A stretch of DNA of 64,000 nucleotides from NCBI RefSeq assembly GCF_031202265.1, contig NZ_CP100604.1:8476501-8540500 (forward strand), written 5' to 3'. The DNA is from Bradyrhizobium sp. Ash2021. Its GTDB lineage: Bacteria > Pseudomonadota > Alphaproteobacteria > Rhizobiales > Xanthobacteraceae. The notes below the pieces were generated by a model. That model was not told the DNA's origin, did not search any database, and worked only from the letters and a program-made list of their open reading frames with translations. This document shows positions 8,009 through 18,347 of the stretch, piece by piece (within the stretch, counting starts at the first letter, position 1; each line of letters opens with the position of its first letter). A program made the position numbers and the translations under genes.

Positions 8009-8023
8009 TGCTGATAGATAAAT

Positions 8024-8755
8024 TCATGACCGGAACAGCCGCGTGTACTGCGTCTCGTGGCGCAGGCTCGCCAGGTCGGCGCGAAACGTCGCGCTGCCGA
8101 GATCGTCCAACGAGGCTTCCAGCGCGCGGCCTGCGGTAACGACGACGGCCGGCTCGAGCGCGGCGAGCAGGCGCTGGCTGTCGGTTTGCCCGAGCGGCAC
8201 CAGCCGCGCGCCGGCGGAAATCCAGTTCGACACCAGCGCGTGCAGGAACGCGTGCATCGCGGGCGCCAGCGGAATGGCGTGCGCAGCGCTGACGACGCCG
8301 ACCGCGACCGGATAGACGACCGCGCCGCCGCAGGCCGCGACCCGTTCGTCCAGCCCGTCGCAGCTCCAGGCCGCGCGCGCGATCTCGATGAAGGCGCGGC
8401 CCTGCGTGGAAGTTTCGAGCTGGCGCTCGCGCGAGGGCACGAAGGCGGCGGCAAGCTCGGCGATCTCGCGAAGCTGGGCGTCATCGCGCGCGGATGCTGC
8501 CCGATGCGCCTGCGCCAGAAACACGCCGTCGCAAAATCCGGACCCATCCGCCAGCATCGCCGCGAGCCAGTCGCGCAAGCTGGCGGCATCGACGATATCG
8601 CCAGCCTCCACCGCCCATTCGATGCCGCTGGAATAGGAGAACGCGCCGACCGGAAAGCCCGGCGACAGCCAGGTCATCAGCCGGTACAGCGCCGCGCCCT
8701 CGTCTGCCGTCATCCCGCGCCGGTCGTCGAAGGCCAAGGGTTCACTTGTGGTCAT
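8024..8755 (-). CDS. ureF: Urease accessory protein UreF
   Basis: A 243-residue all-helical accessory protein. It contains [20 protein letters not shown] near the N-terminus, the family hallmark, and ends in the conserved [10 protein letters not shown]. UreF binds UreD on apo-urease and acts as the GTPase partner or fidelity factor for UreG. ATG 8755 (MTTSEPLAF) is chosen. The open frame runs on upstream to 8941, but that part is the out-of-frame shadow of the ureE histidine repeat. The start lies inside the 3' end of ureE (14-base overlap), so translation is probably coupled. ATG 8761 is an equally possible start. Confidence 0.93.
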   Translation of the reverse strand: MTTSEPLAFDDRRGMTADEGAALYRLMTWLSPGFPVGAFSYSSGIEWAVEAGDIVDAASLRDWLAAMLADGSGFCDGVFLAQAHRAASARDDAQLREIAELAAAFVPSRERQLETSTQGRAFIEIARAAWSCDGLDERVAACGGAVVYPVAVGVVSAAHAIPLAPAMHAFLHALVSNWISAGARLVPLGQTDSQRLLAALEPAVVVTAGRALEASLDDLGSATFRADLASLRHETQYTRLFRS

Positions 8756-9362
8756 GAGCATGGGAGTGATCGTGGTGGTCGTGATCGCAATGCTCGTCGT
8801 GGTGATGGTGATCACTATGGTGATCGTGATCACCGTGGTGATCGTGATCACTGTGGTGATCGTGGTGATGACCATGATCGTGCGACGAATGATCGTGCGC
8901 GTGCGCGGCAGGCTCGGACGCATAGGCGTGGCCGCTCGCATAGGCGCCGCCTTCGGGATCGAACGGCGCCTCGATCTCGATGATGCGCGCCCCTAACCCC
9001 TTCACCATCGCCTCGATGACGTGGTCGCGCCGGATGCGCAGGCCTTTGGGCATGATCTGCGTCGGCAGATGCCGGTTGCCGAGATGCCAGGCGACCCGGA
9101 CCAGATGCAGCGGATCGGCGCCCCTGATCTCGACCAGCGGCTCGGCCGCCGCGACCACCTCGATCAGCCGGCCGTCTTCCAGCACCAACGCATCGCCGCC
9201 GCGCAAGGCTGTGGCGTTTTCGAGGTCGAGCAGGAATTCGAGCCCGCGCGTGCCCGTCATCGCCATCCGCCGCCGGTGCCGGTCGTCGAAATCGAGCACG
9301 ACGGTGTCGGCCGCGGCGTGCGTCCAGTGATGCTGGCCTTCAACTCGGGTAGCGCGGATCAT
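8742..9362 (-). CDS. ureE: Urease accessory nickel chaperone UreE with long His-rich tail
   Basis: A 206-residue protein. The N-terminal peptide-binding-like domain (about 1-75) is followed by a metal-binding domain with [13 protein letters not shown], which carries the dimer-interface His, and [15 protein letters not shown]. From about residue 152 to the end the sequence is almost only His, Asp, Ser and Gly, with about 28 His in the last 54 residues plus one Cys; this tail can hold many nickel ions. At DNA level the tail is a degenerate tandem array (about 8750-8890) of GATCAC/GTGGTGATC-type units, so its length may vary between strains. Overlaps ureF. Confidence 0.95.
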   Translation of the reverse strand: MIRATRVEGQHHWTHAAADTVVLDFDDRHRRRMAMTGTRGLEFLLDLENATALRGGDALVLEDGRLIEVVAAAEPLVEIRGADPLHLVRVAWHLGNRHLPTQIMPKGLRIRRDHVIEAMVKGLGARIIEIEAPFDPEGGAYASGHAYASEPAAHAHDHSSHDHGHHHDHHSDHDHHGDHDHHSDHHHHDEHCDHDHHDHSHAHDHK

Positions 9363-9365
9363 GAT

Positions 9366-9665
9366 TTAGAACTTCTCAACCTTGCCGTCGCTTATGATCT
9401 CGATCACCGTCGGCGCCGTCTTCATCTGCGAAGAATACTCCCGCCACACCTTCATATGGGGCGCGCGGCCATGCGCATTGAGATCGTCGCGGGTCTCCCA
9501 GCGCTCCACCACCACATACAGATTGGGGTTGTTCACGCTGACATGGCCGTCATAGGAGATGCAGCCCTTTTCCTTGAGTGTTTCGGCGGTACAGGCTTTG
9601 TGCCCCTTGATGAAGTCGTCCTTGTTTTCCGGCTTCATCGGCGTGGTGGCGATGACGTAGATCAT
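9366..9665 (-). CDS. Small ABM-domain protein in urease operon (paralogue 1)
   Basis: A 99-residue protein of the dimeric alpha+beta barrel / antibiotic biosynthesis monooxygenase fold. It starts MIYVIATTPMKPE, has CISYDGHVS in the middle and VVERWETRDDLNAHGRAPHM, the usual FEW-like segment, then a C-terminal strand. It is about a third identical to the next protein upstream (9691-9990), so the pair is a tandem duplication. It sits three bases upstream of ureE. Family members are cofactor-free oxygenases, haem-degrading enzymes or ligand binders; its substrate is unknown, and a urease role is only suggested by position. Confidence 0.75.
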   Translation of the reverse strand: MIYVIATTPMKPENKDDFIKGHKACTAETLKEKGCISYDGHVSVNNPNLYVVVERWETRDDLNAHGRAPHMKVWREYSSQMKTAPTVIEIISDGKVEKF

Positions 9666-9690
9666 AAAATTCTCCCGTGGCTTTTCTTGA

Positions 9691-9990
9691 TTAGCGGACG
9701 TCGACCTTTTCCGGCGTGATCACTTCGATTTTCGGCGGCGCGCTCATGCATTGCACCGCGACGCGGCCAAAAGTCTTCATGTGCTCCATGCCGCGGTGCG
9801 GAACCAGCGCTTCGGCATTTTCCCACTGCTCGACGAACACCATCTTGGAAGGATCAGTGACGCTCTCGTGCAGATCATAGGCGATATTGCCCGGCTCTTT
9901 GCGGGTTTCCTTGATGCAGGCGGTAGCCGCCGCAATGAATTCGGCGCGCGTTTCAGGTTTGACGGTCAGTGTGGCAACGACGTAGATCAC
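9691..9990 (-). CDS. Small ABM-domain protein in urease operon (paralogue 2)
   Basis: A 99-residue ABM-fold protein. MIYVVATLTVKPETRAEF opens the first strand; NIAYDLHESV and MVFVEQWENAEAL are typical of the family. It is the partner of the paralogue at 9366-9665, 25 bases downstream, and follows ureC by about 47 bases, so it lies inside the operon. Lengths and both ends match its neighbour (MIYV start), but the middle has diverged. Possible roles are quinone or aldehyde handling or ligand binding; no catalytic residue can be assigned with certainty. Confidence 0.75.
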   Translation of the reverse strand: MIYVVATLTVKPETRAEFIAAATACIKETRKEPGNIAYDLHESVTDPSKMVFVEQWENAEALVPHRGMEHMKTFGRVAVQCMSAPPKIEVITPEKVDVR

Positions 9991-10037
9991 GGAAAATCCT
10001 CCCGGCTTTGTTCTGGCTTAGCTTGCCGGGCAGGACC

Positions 10038-11750
<1,713 letters not shown>

Positions 11751-11778
11751 GAATTTGCTCCAGCCACTTCGAACATGT

Positions 11779-12084
11779 TCACAGCTTGCCCATTACCTCG
11801 CCGCGAAATCCGTAGATCACGCGCTTGCCTGCGAGCGCGACCAGTTGCACGTCGCGGGTCTGGCCGGGCTCGAACCGCACCGCGGTGCCGGCGGCGATGT
11901 CGAGCCGCATGCCGCGCGCCTTCTTGCGGTCGAACTTCAGCGCCGGATTGGTCTCGAAGAAATGGTAGTGCGAGCCGACCTGGATCGGCCGGTCGCCGCT
12001 ATTGGCGACCGTCAACGTCACCGTCTTGCGGCCGGCGTTGAGCTCGATCTCGCCGTCCTTGATGAAGAGTTCGCCGGGGATCAT
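11779..12084 (-). CDS. ureB: Urease beta subunit UreB
   Basis: A 101-residue structural subunit. It starts MIPGELF and contains [17 protein letters not shown], the family hallmark, and [12 protein letters not shown]. The open frame extends upstream to 12240, but that part overlaps the upstream hydrolase gene in another frame and has no family match, so ATG 12084 is used. It lies 11 bases after the alarmone hydrolase stop and 28 bases before ureC. It packs with UreA and UreC in the trimer of heterotrimers. Confidence 0.97.
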   Translation of the reverse strand: MIPGELFIKDGEIELNAGRKTVTLTVANSGDRPIQVGSHYHFFETNPALKFDRKKARGMRLDIAAGTAVRFEPGQTRDVQLVALAGKRVIYGFRGEVMGKL

Positions 12085-12095
12085 GGTCGATTTCC

Positions 12096-12653
12096 TTATG
12101 CCACACGCGACAGAACGGCCGCACGCGCGCCGCTCACCGCGGCATCGAATGCCTGTTCGAGCTTTGAATTTAATCCACGGCAATGGCCGATCACCTGTTC
12201 GGCCCAGGCAATGTAGTCCAGCGCACGATCGGCGTCCCAATCGGCGGGCGGATCGACCGCGAGCGTCCGGACGTTGCTGGTCGCATCGGCCAGCTTGAGC
12301 AGCTTCGCCCGCCGGCTTTTCTTCGGCGCCGTCACGATTTGCAGACGCTTGCGTTCCAGCTTCGGCAGACTCTTGTCGTCGGTGACTTCCATCACAATGG
12401 CGGCAATGTCCTCGCCGAACAAATCTCGCAGCTCGTCCAGCGATGTCCGGGTATCCTCGATCGTGTCATGCAGAAAACACGCGGCGACCAGCGCCGCGTC
12501 TTCGCCTTCGGTCGCTTCGGAAAGCAACGCCGCGACTTCCGCCAGATGATTGATATAGGGCTCGCAGCGCCGCCCCTTGCGGCGCTGATCGGCATGGCGC
12601 TGTGCGGCAAAGTGAGCGGCACGCGTCACCAGGCGTATTCCGTCGGACGTCAT
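12096..12653 (-). CDS. HD-domain small alarmone hydrolase, Mesh1-like
   Basis: A 185-residue single-domain HD phosphohydrolase. His36 (YINHLAEV), His62-Asp63 (FLHDTIEDT), Glu66-Asp67, Asp123 (KLADATSN) and Asn127 correspond to the manganese and substrate ligands of SpoT/Mesh1 (p)ppGpp hydrolases. [16 protein letters not shown] is close to the animal Mesh1 sequence as I know it. There is no synthetase, TGS or ACT domain, so it should only hydrolyse alarmones (or NADPH, which Mesh1 also dephosphorylates). It overlaps the end of ureA by four bases and precedes ureB, so it is translated with the urease structural genes. A link between nitrogen supply and ppGpp is inference. Confidence 0.85.
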   Translation of the reverse strand: MTSDGIRLVTRAAHFAAQRHADQRRKGRRCEPYINHLAEVAALLSEATEGEDAALVAACFLHDTIEDTRTSLDELRDLFGEDIAAIVMEVTDDKSLPKLERKRLQIVTAPKKSRRAKLLKLADATSNVRTLAVDPPADWDADRALDYIAWAEQVIGHCRGLNSKLEQAFDAAVSGARAAVLSRVA

Positions 12654-12952
12654 CGGATCGGCTCATGCACGGTGACGAGCTTGGTGCCGTCCGGGAATGT
12701 CGCCTCGACCTGGATGTCGTGGATCATCTCGGCAATCCCGTCCATGCACTGCGCCCGGGTAATCACCTGGGCGCCGGCCTGCATCAGATCGGCGACGGTG
12801 CGGCCGTCGCGGGCGCCCTCGACGATGAAATCCGAGATGATGGCGATGGCCTCCGGATGGTTGAGCTTGACGCCGCGCTCCAGCCGGCGGCGCGCCACCA
12901 TGGCCGCCATCGAGATCAAGAGCTTGTCCTTTTCGCGGGGGGAGAGATTCAT
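12650..12952 (-). CDS. ureA: Urease gamma subunit UreA
   Basis: A 100-residue subunit. It starts [13 protein letters not shown] and contains [19 protein letters not shown] and [20 protein letters not shown], both family signatures. Length is standard. It follows ureD by 24 bases. The last codons overlap the start of the alarmone hydrolase gene (ATGA-type overlap at 12650-12653). Confidence 0.97.
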   Translation of the reverse strand: MNLSPREKDKLLISMAAMVARRRLERGVKLNHPEAIAIISDFIVEGARDGRTVADLMQAGAQVITRAQCMDGIAEMIHDIQVEATFPDGTKLVTVHEPIR

Positions 12953-12976
12953 GCGGGCACTCTGAATTTGGACCGG

Positions 12977-13813
<837 letters not shown>

Positions 13814-13854
13814 CCATCCCCCACGGCAGCGACCGCGAGAGGGCCGCGACTAAA

Positions 13855-14550
13855 TTACAGCGCCATCTGGCGGCTGATTTCGGCGGGATCGAGGTTTGAG
13901 CGGTCACAGGCATATTTCACCGCGCCCCGGTCCATGACCGCGAAATTGTCGCCGAGCTCGCAGGCAAAGTCGAGATATTGTTCGACCAGCACGATCGCCA
14001 TGTTGCCGAGGCTGCGCAGATAGGAGATCGCGCGCCCGATGTCCTTGATGATCGAGGGCTGGATACCCTCGGTCGGCTCGTCGAGCAGCAGCAATTTCGG
14101 CCGCATCACCAGCGCACGGCCGATCGCGAGCTGCTGCTGCTGGCCGCCGGAGAGGTCGCCGCCGCGCCGCCCGAGCATCGAGTTCAAGACCGGAAACAAC
14201 GAGAACACGTCGTCGGGAATGTTGCGGTCGTCGCGCTTCAGCGGCCCGAAGCCGGTCTTGAGATTTTCCTCCACCGTCAGCAGCGGAAAGATCTCGCGGC
14301 CCTGCGGCACGAAGCCGATGCCCTTGCGCGCCCGCTCGTAGGGCTTGAGGCCGGTGATGTCGTCGCCATTGAGCGTGATCGAGCCGCTCGCGATCGGGTA
14401 CTGGCCGACCATCGCGCGCAGCAGCGAGGTCTTGCCGACGCCGTTGCGGCCGAGCACGCAGGTCACCTTGCCGGGTTCGGCCGCGATCGAGACGCCGCGC
14501 AGCGCCTGCGCCGCGCCGTAATAGAGGCTGATGTTATCGACCTTCAGCAT
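13855..14550 (-). CDS. urtE: Urea ABC transporter ATP-binding protein UrtE
   Basis: A 231-residue LivF-type ATPase. Walker A GRNGVGKTS is at about residues 34-42, the signature is LSGGQQQQLAIGRAL, and Walker B is LLLLDEPTEGIQP; the EGIQP ending is typical of UrtE as opposed to amino-acid LivF. LVEQYLDFA supplies the H-loop-like region. It pairs with UrtD to power urea import through UrtBC. The start is three bases from the urtD stop. Confidence 0.95.
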   Translation of the reverse strand: MLKVDNISLYYGAAQALRGVSIAAEPGKVTCVLGRNGVGKTSLLRAMVGQYPIASGSITLNGDDITGLKPYERARKGIGFVPQGREIFPLLTVEENLKTGFGPLKRDDRNIPDDVFSLFPVLNSMLGRRGGDLSGGQQQQLAIGRALVMRPKLLLLDEPTEGIQPSIIKDIGRAISYLRSLGNMAIVLVEQYLDFACELGDNFAVMDRGAVKYACDRSNLDPAEISRQMAL

Positions 14551-14553
14551 GGA

Positions 14554-15315
14554 TCACCGCCCCAGATACACTTCGACGACACGGTCATTCGACGATACCT
14601 GGTCGATGGTTCCCTCCGCCAGCACGGTGCCTTCGTGCAGGCAGGTCACCTTGACGCCGAGCTCGCGCACGAAGGTCATGTCGTGCTCGACCACCATGAT
14701 GGTGTGGTTCTTGTTGATCTGCTTCAACAGCTCGGCGGTCAGATGGGTCTCGACGTCGGTCATCCCGGCGACCGGCTCGTCAACCAATAGCACCTTCGGA
14801 TCCTGCGCCAGCAGCATGCCGATCTCGAGCCACTGTTTCTGACCGTGGGAGAGGCTGCCGGCCAGGCGGTTGCGCGCATCCTTCAGGCGGATGGTCTCCA
14901 GCACCTTTTCGATACGTTCGGTCTCGGATTTGCTCTCGCGCCAGAACAGCGTGCCCTTGACGCTGTGGTCGACATTGAGCGCGAGCAGGAGGTTGTCGTA
15001 GACGGTCTGGCTCTCGAACACGGTCGGCTTCTGGAATTTGCGGCCGATGCCGAGCTCGGCGATGCGGGTCTCGTCGAGCCGGGTGAGGTCGACGGTGCCG
15101 TCGAACAGCACCGTGCCCTCGTCCGGCTTGGTCTTGCCGGTAATGATGTCCATCATCGTGGTCTTGCCGGCGCCGTTCGGGCCGATGATGGCGCGCATCT
15201 CGCCGGGCTCCAGCGCCAGCGACAAATTGTTGATGGCGTGGAAGCCGTCGAACGAGACATGCACACCGTCGAGATAGAGCATCGCGGAGGTGGCGCGAGT
15301 ATCCATCACATTCAT
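14554..15315 (-). CDS. urtD: Urea ABC transporter ATP-binding protein UrtD
   Basis: A 253-residue LivG-type ATPase. Walker A GPNGAGKTT, signature LSHGQKQWLEIGMLL (LSHGQKQ is typical of UrtD), Walker B VLLVDEPVAGMTD, and the switch His in VVEHDMTFV. The start ATG 15315 has a second ATG close by (MNVMDTRATS); the core begins at LYLDGVHVSF. It sits four bases after urtC. It works with UrtE on the cytoplasmic side of the permease. Confidence 0.95.
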   Translation of the reverse strand: MNVMDTRATSAMLYLDGVHVSFDGFHAINNLSLALEPGEMRAIIGPNGAGKTTMMDIITGKTKPDEGTVLFDGTVDLTRLDETRIAELGIGRKFQKPTVFESQTVYDNLLLALNVDHSVKGTLFWRESKSETERIEKVLETIRLKDARNRLAGSLSHGQKQWLEIGMLLAQDPKVLLVDEPVAGMTDVETHLTAELLKQINKNHTIMVVEHDMTFVRELGVKVTCLHEGTVLAEGTIDQVSSNDRVVEVYLGR

Positions 15316-15319
15316 GGGC

Positions 15320-16477
15320 CTACTCCGCCATCTTCGGTGTGCTGACGCCGTCTTCGCACGCCGCGCTTTCCGCGTTCGCGCTGCGCCGCGTCTCGCGCCA
15401 GTTGTTGTAGGTGCCGACGATGCCCCTGGGCAGCAGCAGCGTCACCAGGATGAACAGCGCACCCAGCATGAACAGCCAGTACGGCGCCAGCGGGCCCGAC
15501 GTGAAGTAGGTTTTGGCGTAATTGACGACGATGGCGCCGAGTGCCGCCCCGATCAACGTGCCGCGGCCGCCGACCGCGACCCAGATCACGGCCTCGATGG
15601 AATTGCCCGGCGCGAACTCGCCGGGATTGATGATGCCGACCTGAGGGACATAGAGCGCGCCGGCGACGCCGGCCATGCAGGCCGACAGCGTGAACACGAA
15701 CAGCTTGTAGGATTCGACGCGGTAGCCCAAAAATCGCGTGCGGGATTCTGCGTCGCGAACCGCGATCAGCACCTTGCCGAGTTTCGAGGTCACCACCGCC
15801 CGGCAGATCAGGAAGGCGATGATGAGCGCAAGGCAGCTCAAGAGGAACAGCGCGGCGCGGGTGCCGTCAGCTTGCACGTTGAAGCCCAGAATGTCCTTGA
15901 AGTCGGTCAGGCCGTTGTTGCCGCCGAAGCCGAAATCGTTGCGGAAGAAGGCCAGCAGCAGCGCGTAGGTCATCGCCTGCGTGATGATCGAGAGATAGAC
16001 GCCGGTGACGCGGGAGCGGAACGCCAGCCAGCCGAAGCAGAACGCCAGCAGGCCCGGGACCACGAGCACCATCAATGCCGCGAACCAGAACATATCGAAA
16101 CCGTACCAGTACCACGGCAGTTTCGGGTAGTTCAGGAACACCATGAAGTCTGGCAGGATCGGATTGCCGTAGACGCCGCGGCTGCCGATCTGGCGCATCA
16201 GGTACATGCCCATGGCGTAGCCGCCGAGCGCGAAGAACGCGCCGTGACCGAGCGAAAGAATGCCGCAATAGCCCCAGATCAGGTCGATCGAGAGCGCCAG
16301 GACGGCGTAGCAGACATATTTGCCGAACAGCGCGACCAGATAGGTCGGTACCTGAAAGATGGAGCCGGACGGCAGCAGCAGGTTCGACAGCGGGATCAGC
16401 ACGCCAAGGGCTGCGACCACGAGCAGGAATATGGTCGCGCTGCGGTCCAGCGAGCGGGTGAGCGCATGCGGCATCAT
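15320..16477 (-). CDS. urtC: Urea ABC transporter permease UrtC
   Basis: A 385-residue LivM-type permease with about ten hydrophobic segments. It contains SLGHGAFFALGGYAMGMYL and the cytoplasmic EAA-like loop AVRDAESRTRFLGYRVESYK. The C-terminus is polar. The open frame extends to 16606, but that extension crosses a palindromic repeat (16489-16617) and lacks a membrane-protein character, so ATG 16477 (or 16474) is used. It forms the channel with UrtB. Confidence 0.95.
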   Translation of the reverse strand: MMPHALTRSLDRSATIFLLVVAALGVLIPLSNLLLPSGSIFQVPTYLVALFGKYVCYAVLALSIDLIWGYCGILSLGHGAFFALGGYAMGMYLMRQIGSRGVYGNPILPDFMVFLNYPKLPWYWYGFDMFWFAALMVLVVPGLLAFCFGWLAFRSRVTGVYLSIITQAMTYALLLAFFRNDFGFGGNNGLTDFKDILGFNVQADGTRAALFLLSCLALIIAFLICRAVVTSKLGKVLIAVRDAESRTRFLGYRVESYKLFVFTLSACMAGVAGALYVPQVGIINPGEFAPGNSIEAVIWVAVGGRGTLIGAALGAIVVNYAKTYFTSGPLAPYWLFMLGALFILVTLLLPRGIVGTYNNWRETRRSANAESAACEDGVSTPKMAE

Positions 16478-16488
16478 TGGCAGTGCGC

Positions 16489-16617
16489 TCCCTCTCCCGC
16501 TTGCGGGGGAGGGTTGGGGTGGGGGTATTGCCACGAGTGACATGGTTCGTGTGGAGAGAGCCCCCACCCGCATCGCATCTTTGATGCGCTGCGACCTTCC
16601 CCGCAAGCGGGAGAGGT
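16489..16617. repeat. Palindromic repeat between urtB and urtC (CTCTCCC...GGGAGAG family)
   Basis: The outer arms CCCTCTCCCGCTTGCGGGGGA and CCCCGCAAGCGGGAGAGG are complementary and the middle carries GGTTGGGGTGGGGG against CCCCCACCCG. It is of the same general build as the elements at 57135 and 58605. It lies inside the operon and can form a stable hairpin in the mRNA. Confidence 0.75.
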
Positions 16618-16661
16618 AAACAGGCCTCGCCGGGATGGGGCGTCCGTTGCGAATAGCGGCA

Positions 16662-18275
16662 TCATGCTTCCACCGCCCGGCCCTTCAGCGCGAACAGGCC
16701 GCGCGGCCGTTTCTGGATGAACAGGATGATGAGAACCAGAATCGCGATCTTGGCGAGCACGGCGCCGGCGACCGGCTCCAGGAACTTGTTGGCGATGCCG
16801 AGCGTGAAGGCGCCGACCAGCGTGCCCCAGAGATTACCGACGCCGCCGAACACGACCACCATGAAGGAGTCGATGATGTAGCTCTGGCCGAGATTGGGAC
16901 TGACATTGTCGATCTGCGACAGCGCCACGCCGGCGATCCCGGCGATGCCCGAGCCGAGACCGAAGGTCAGCGCGTCGACGCGCGAGGTCGCGATCCCCAT
17001 CGACGCCGCCATGCGGCGGTTTTGCGTCACCGCGCGCATCTCGAGCCCCAGCGCCGTGTAGCGCAGCATGGCGAGCAGGATCGCGAACACCGCCAGCGTG
17101 AAGCAGAGGATCCAGAGCCGGTTATAGGTGATGGTGATCTGCCCGAGTTCGAACGCGCCGCTCATCCAGGAGGGGTTGCCGACTTCACGGTTGGTGGGGC
17201 CGAAGGCGGTACGCACGGCCTGCTGCAGCACCAGCGACAGGCCCCAGGTCGCCAGCAGCGTTTCCAGCGGACGGCCATAGAGAAAGCGGATGATGGTGCG
17301 TTCGATCAGCACGCCGATCGCGCCGGCGACGATGAAGGCCAGCGGCACGGCGATCAGAAGCGAGTAGTCGAACAGTCCGGGATAGCTGGTGCGGATGGTC
17401 TCCTGCACCACGAAGGTGGTGTAGGCGCCGATCATCACCATTTCGCCATGCGCCATGTTAATGACGCCCATCACGCCGAAGGTGATGGCGAGCCCAATCG
17501 CGGCCAGCAGCAGCACCGAGCCGAGCGAAAGGCCGTACCAGGCATTCTGCACGGTGGACCACAACGCCAGTGTGCGCTGAATGGCGGCCGTTGCGTTCGC
17601 CGCGGCGCTCGCAACCGCCGGCGACTGGTCGCTGCCGAGCCCGGTGAGGAGCGCCATCGCTTCCTGGTCGCCGCGTGCCTTGACGGCGGCGATCGCTTCC
17701 AGCTTTTCGACGTCGGTGGCGTCTTGTTTGTACAGCAGGATCGCGGCACGGGCCTCGGCAAAGGCCTGCTTGGCCGCCTTGTTGGTTTCCTTCGCCAGCG
17801 CGCCGTCGACAACCGGCAGCATGGTCTCGTCGTGGGTCTTGAAGACCGATTGCGCCGCCGCGATGCGCTTGGCGGGGTCGGGCGACAGCAGGGTCAGGCC
17901 GCCGAGCGCGGCCTCGACGGTGCGGCGCAGGCGGTTGTTGAGGCGGACGGAAGCGGCGTTGTCCGGCAGCTTGTCGACGGCAGCGCCGGTTGCGGCATCG
18001 ATGATCTTGCCATCGGCCTGGGTGATAAAAACCTTCTTGGTGTCGGGATCGGCCGACAGCCGGTCCTCCCCAAGCGCGCTGATGATTGGAAAGGCGAGCG
18101 GATTGCCCGACGTCGCGATGGTTCCGATCGCTTCCTCGGTATCGGAAAATTCGTCATTGGCGAATTTGGCGACCGCATCCTCGAACGGACCTGCAAACGC
18201 CGGCAGCGCGAAGGCGGCGATCAAAAAAACTGAAAGGACAAGCGTGCGAAGACGGTGAAAAACATTGGCAACCAC
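16662..18275 (-). CDS. urtB: Urea ABC transporter permease UrtB
   Basis: A LivH-type permease of 537 residues if it starts at GTG 18275. A signal peptide (VLSVFLIAAFALPAFAGP) leads a roughly 200-residue periplasmic, helix-rich N-terminal region, which is usual for proteobacterial UrtB. The membrane part of about 290 residues contains GVINMAHGEMVMIGAYTTF, GLEMRAVTQNRRMAASMGI and DSFMVVVFGGVGNLWGTLVG. An in-frame ATG at 18317 gives 551 residues, but it lies inside the hairpin after urtA, so the GTG is preferred. With UrtC it forms the urea channel. Confidence 0.93.
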   Translation of the reverse strand: MVANVFHRLRTLVLSVFLIAAFALPAFAGPFEDAVAKFANDEFSDTEEAIGTIATSGNPLAFPIISALGEDRLSADPDTKKVFITQADGKIIDAATGAAVDKLPDNAASVRLNNRLRRTVEAALGGLTLLSPDPAKRIAAAQSVFKTHDETMLPVVDGALAKETNKAAKQAFAEARAAILLYKQDATDVEKLEAIAAVKARGDQEAMALLTGLGSDQSPAVASAAANATAAIQRTLALWSTVQNAWYGLSLGSVLLLAAIGLAITFGVMGVINMAHGEMVMIGAYTTFVVQETIRTSYPGLFDYSLLIAVPLAFIVAGAIGVLIERTIIRFLYGRPLETLLATWGLSLVLQQAVRTAFGPTNREVGNPSWMSGAFELGQITITYNRLWILCFTLAVFAILLAMLRYTALGLEMRAVTQNRRMAASMGIATSRVDALTFGLGSGIAGIAGVALSQIDNVSPNLGQSYIIDSFMVVVFGGVGNLWGTLVGAFTLGIANKFLEPVAGAVLAKIAILVLIILFIQKRPRGLFALKGRAVEA

Positions 18276-18297
18276 TGGACGACCCCGGCAGAAGGTG

Positions 18298-18327
18298 GAA
18301 GGAGGCGGCAAAATCACCGCCTCCTTC
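18298..18327 (-). promoter_or_regulatory. Intra-operon hairpin between urtA and urtB
   Basis: A perfect 11-bp stem GAAGGAGGCGG / CCGCCTCCTTC with an 8-base loop, not followed by a T run. Hairpins of this kind after a binding-protein gene usually protect its mRNA and raise its yield over the permease genes. Confidence 0.6.
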
Positions 18328-18347
18328 GTTCTCTCGAACTTATGATA

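Noticed and set aside
8750..8890. Regularly spaced repeats that might suggest a repeat array such as CRISPR
   Set aside because: Short, degenerate units without unique spacers, fully explained as codons of the UreE His tail.
8756..8941. Ile/Thr-rich N-terminal extension of UreF
   Set aside because: Out-of-frame reading of the ureE histidine array; UreF has normal length from 8755.
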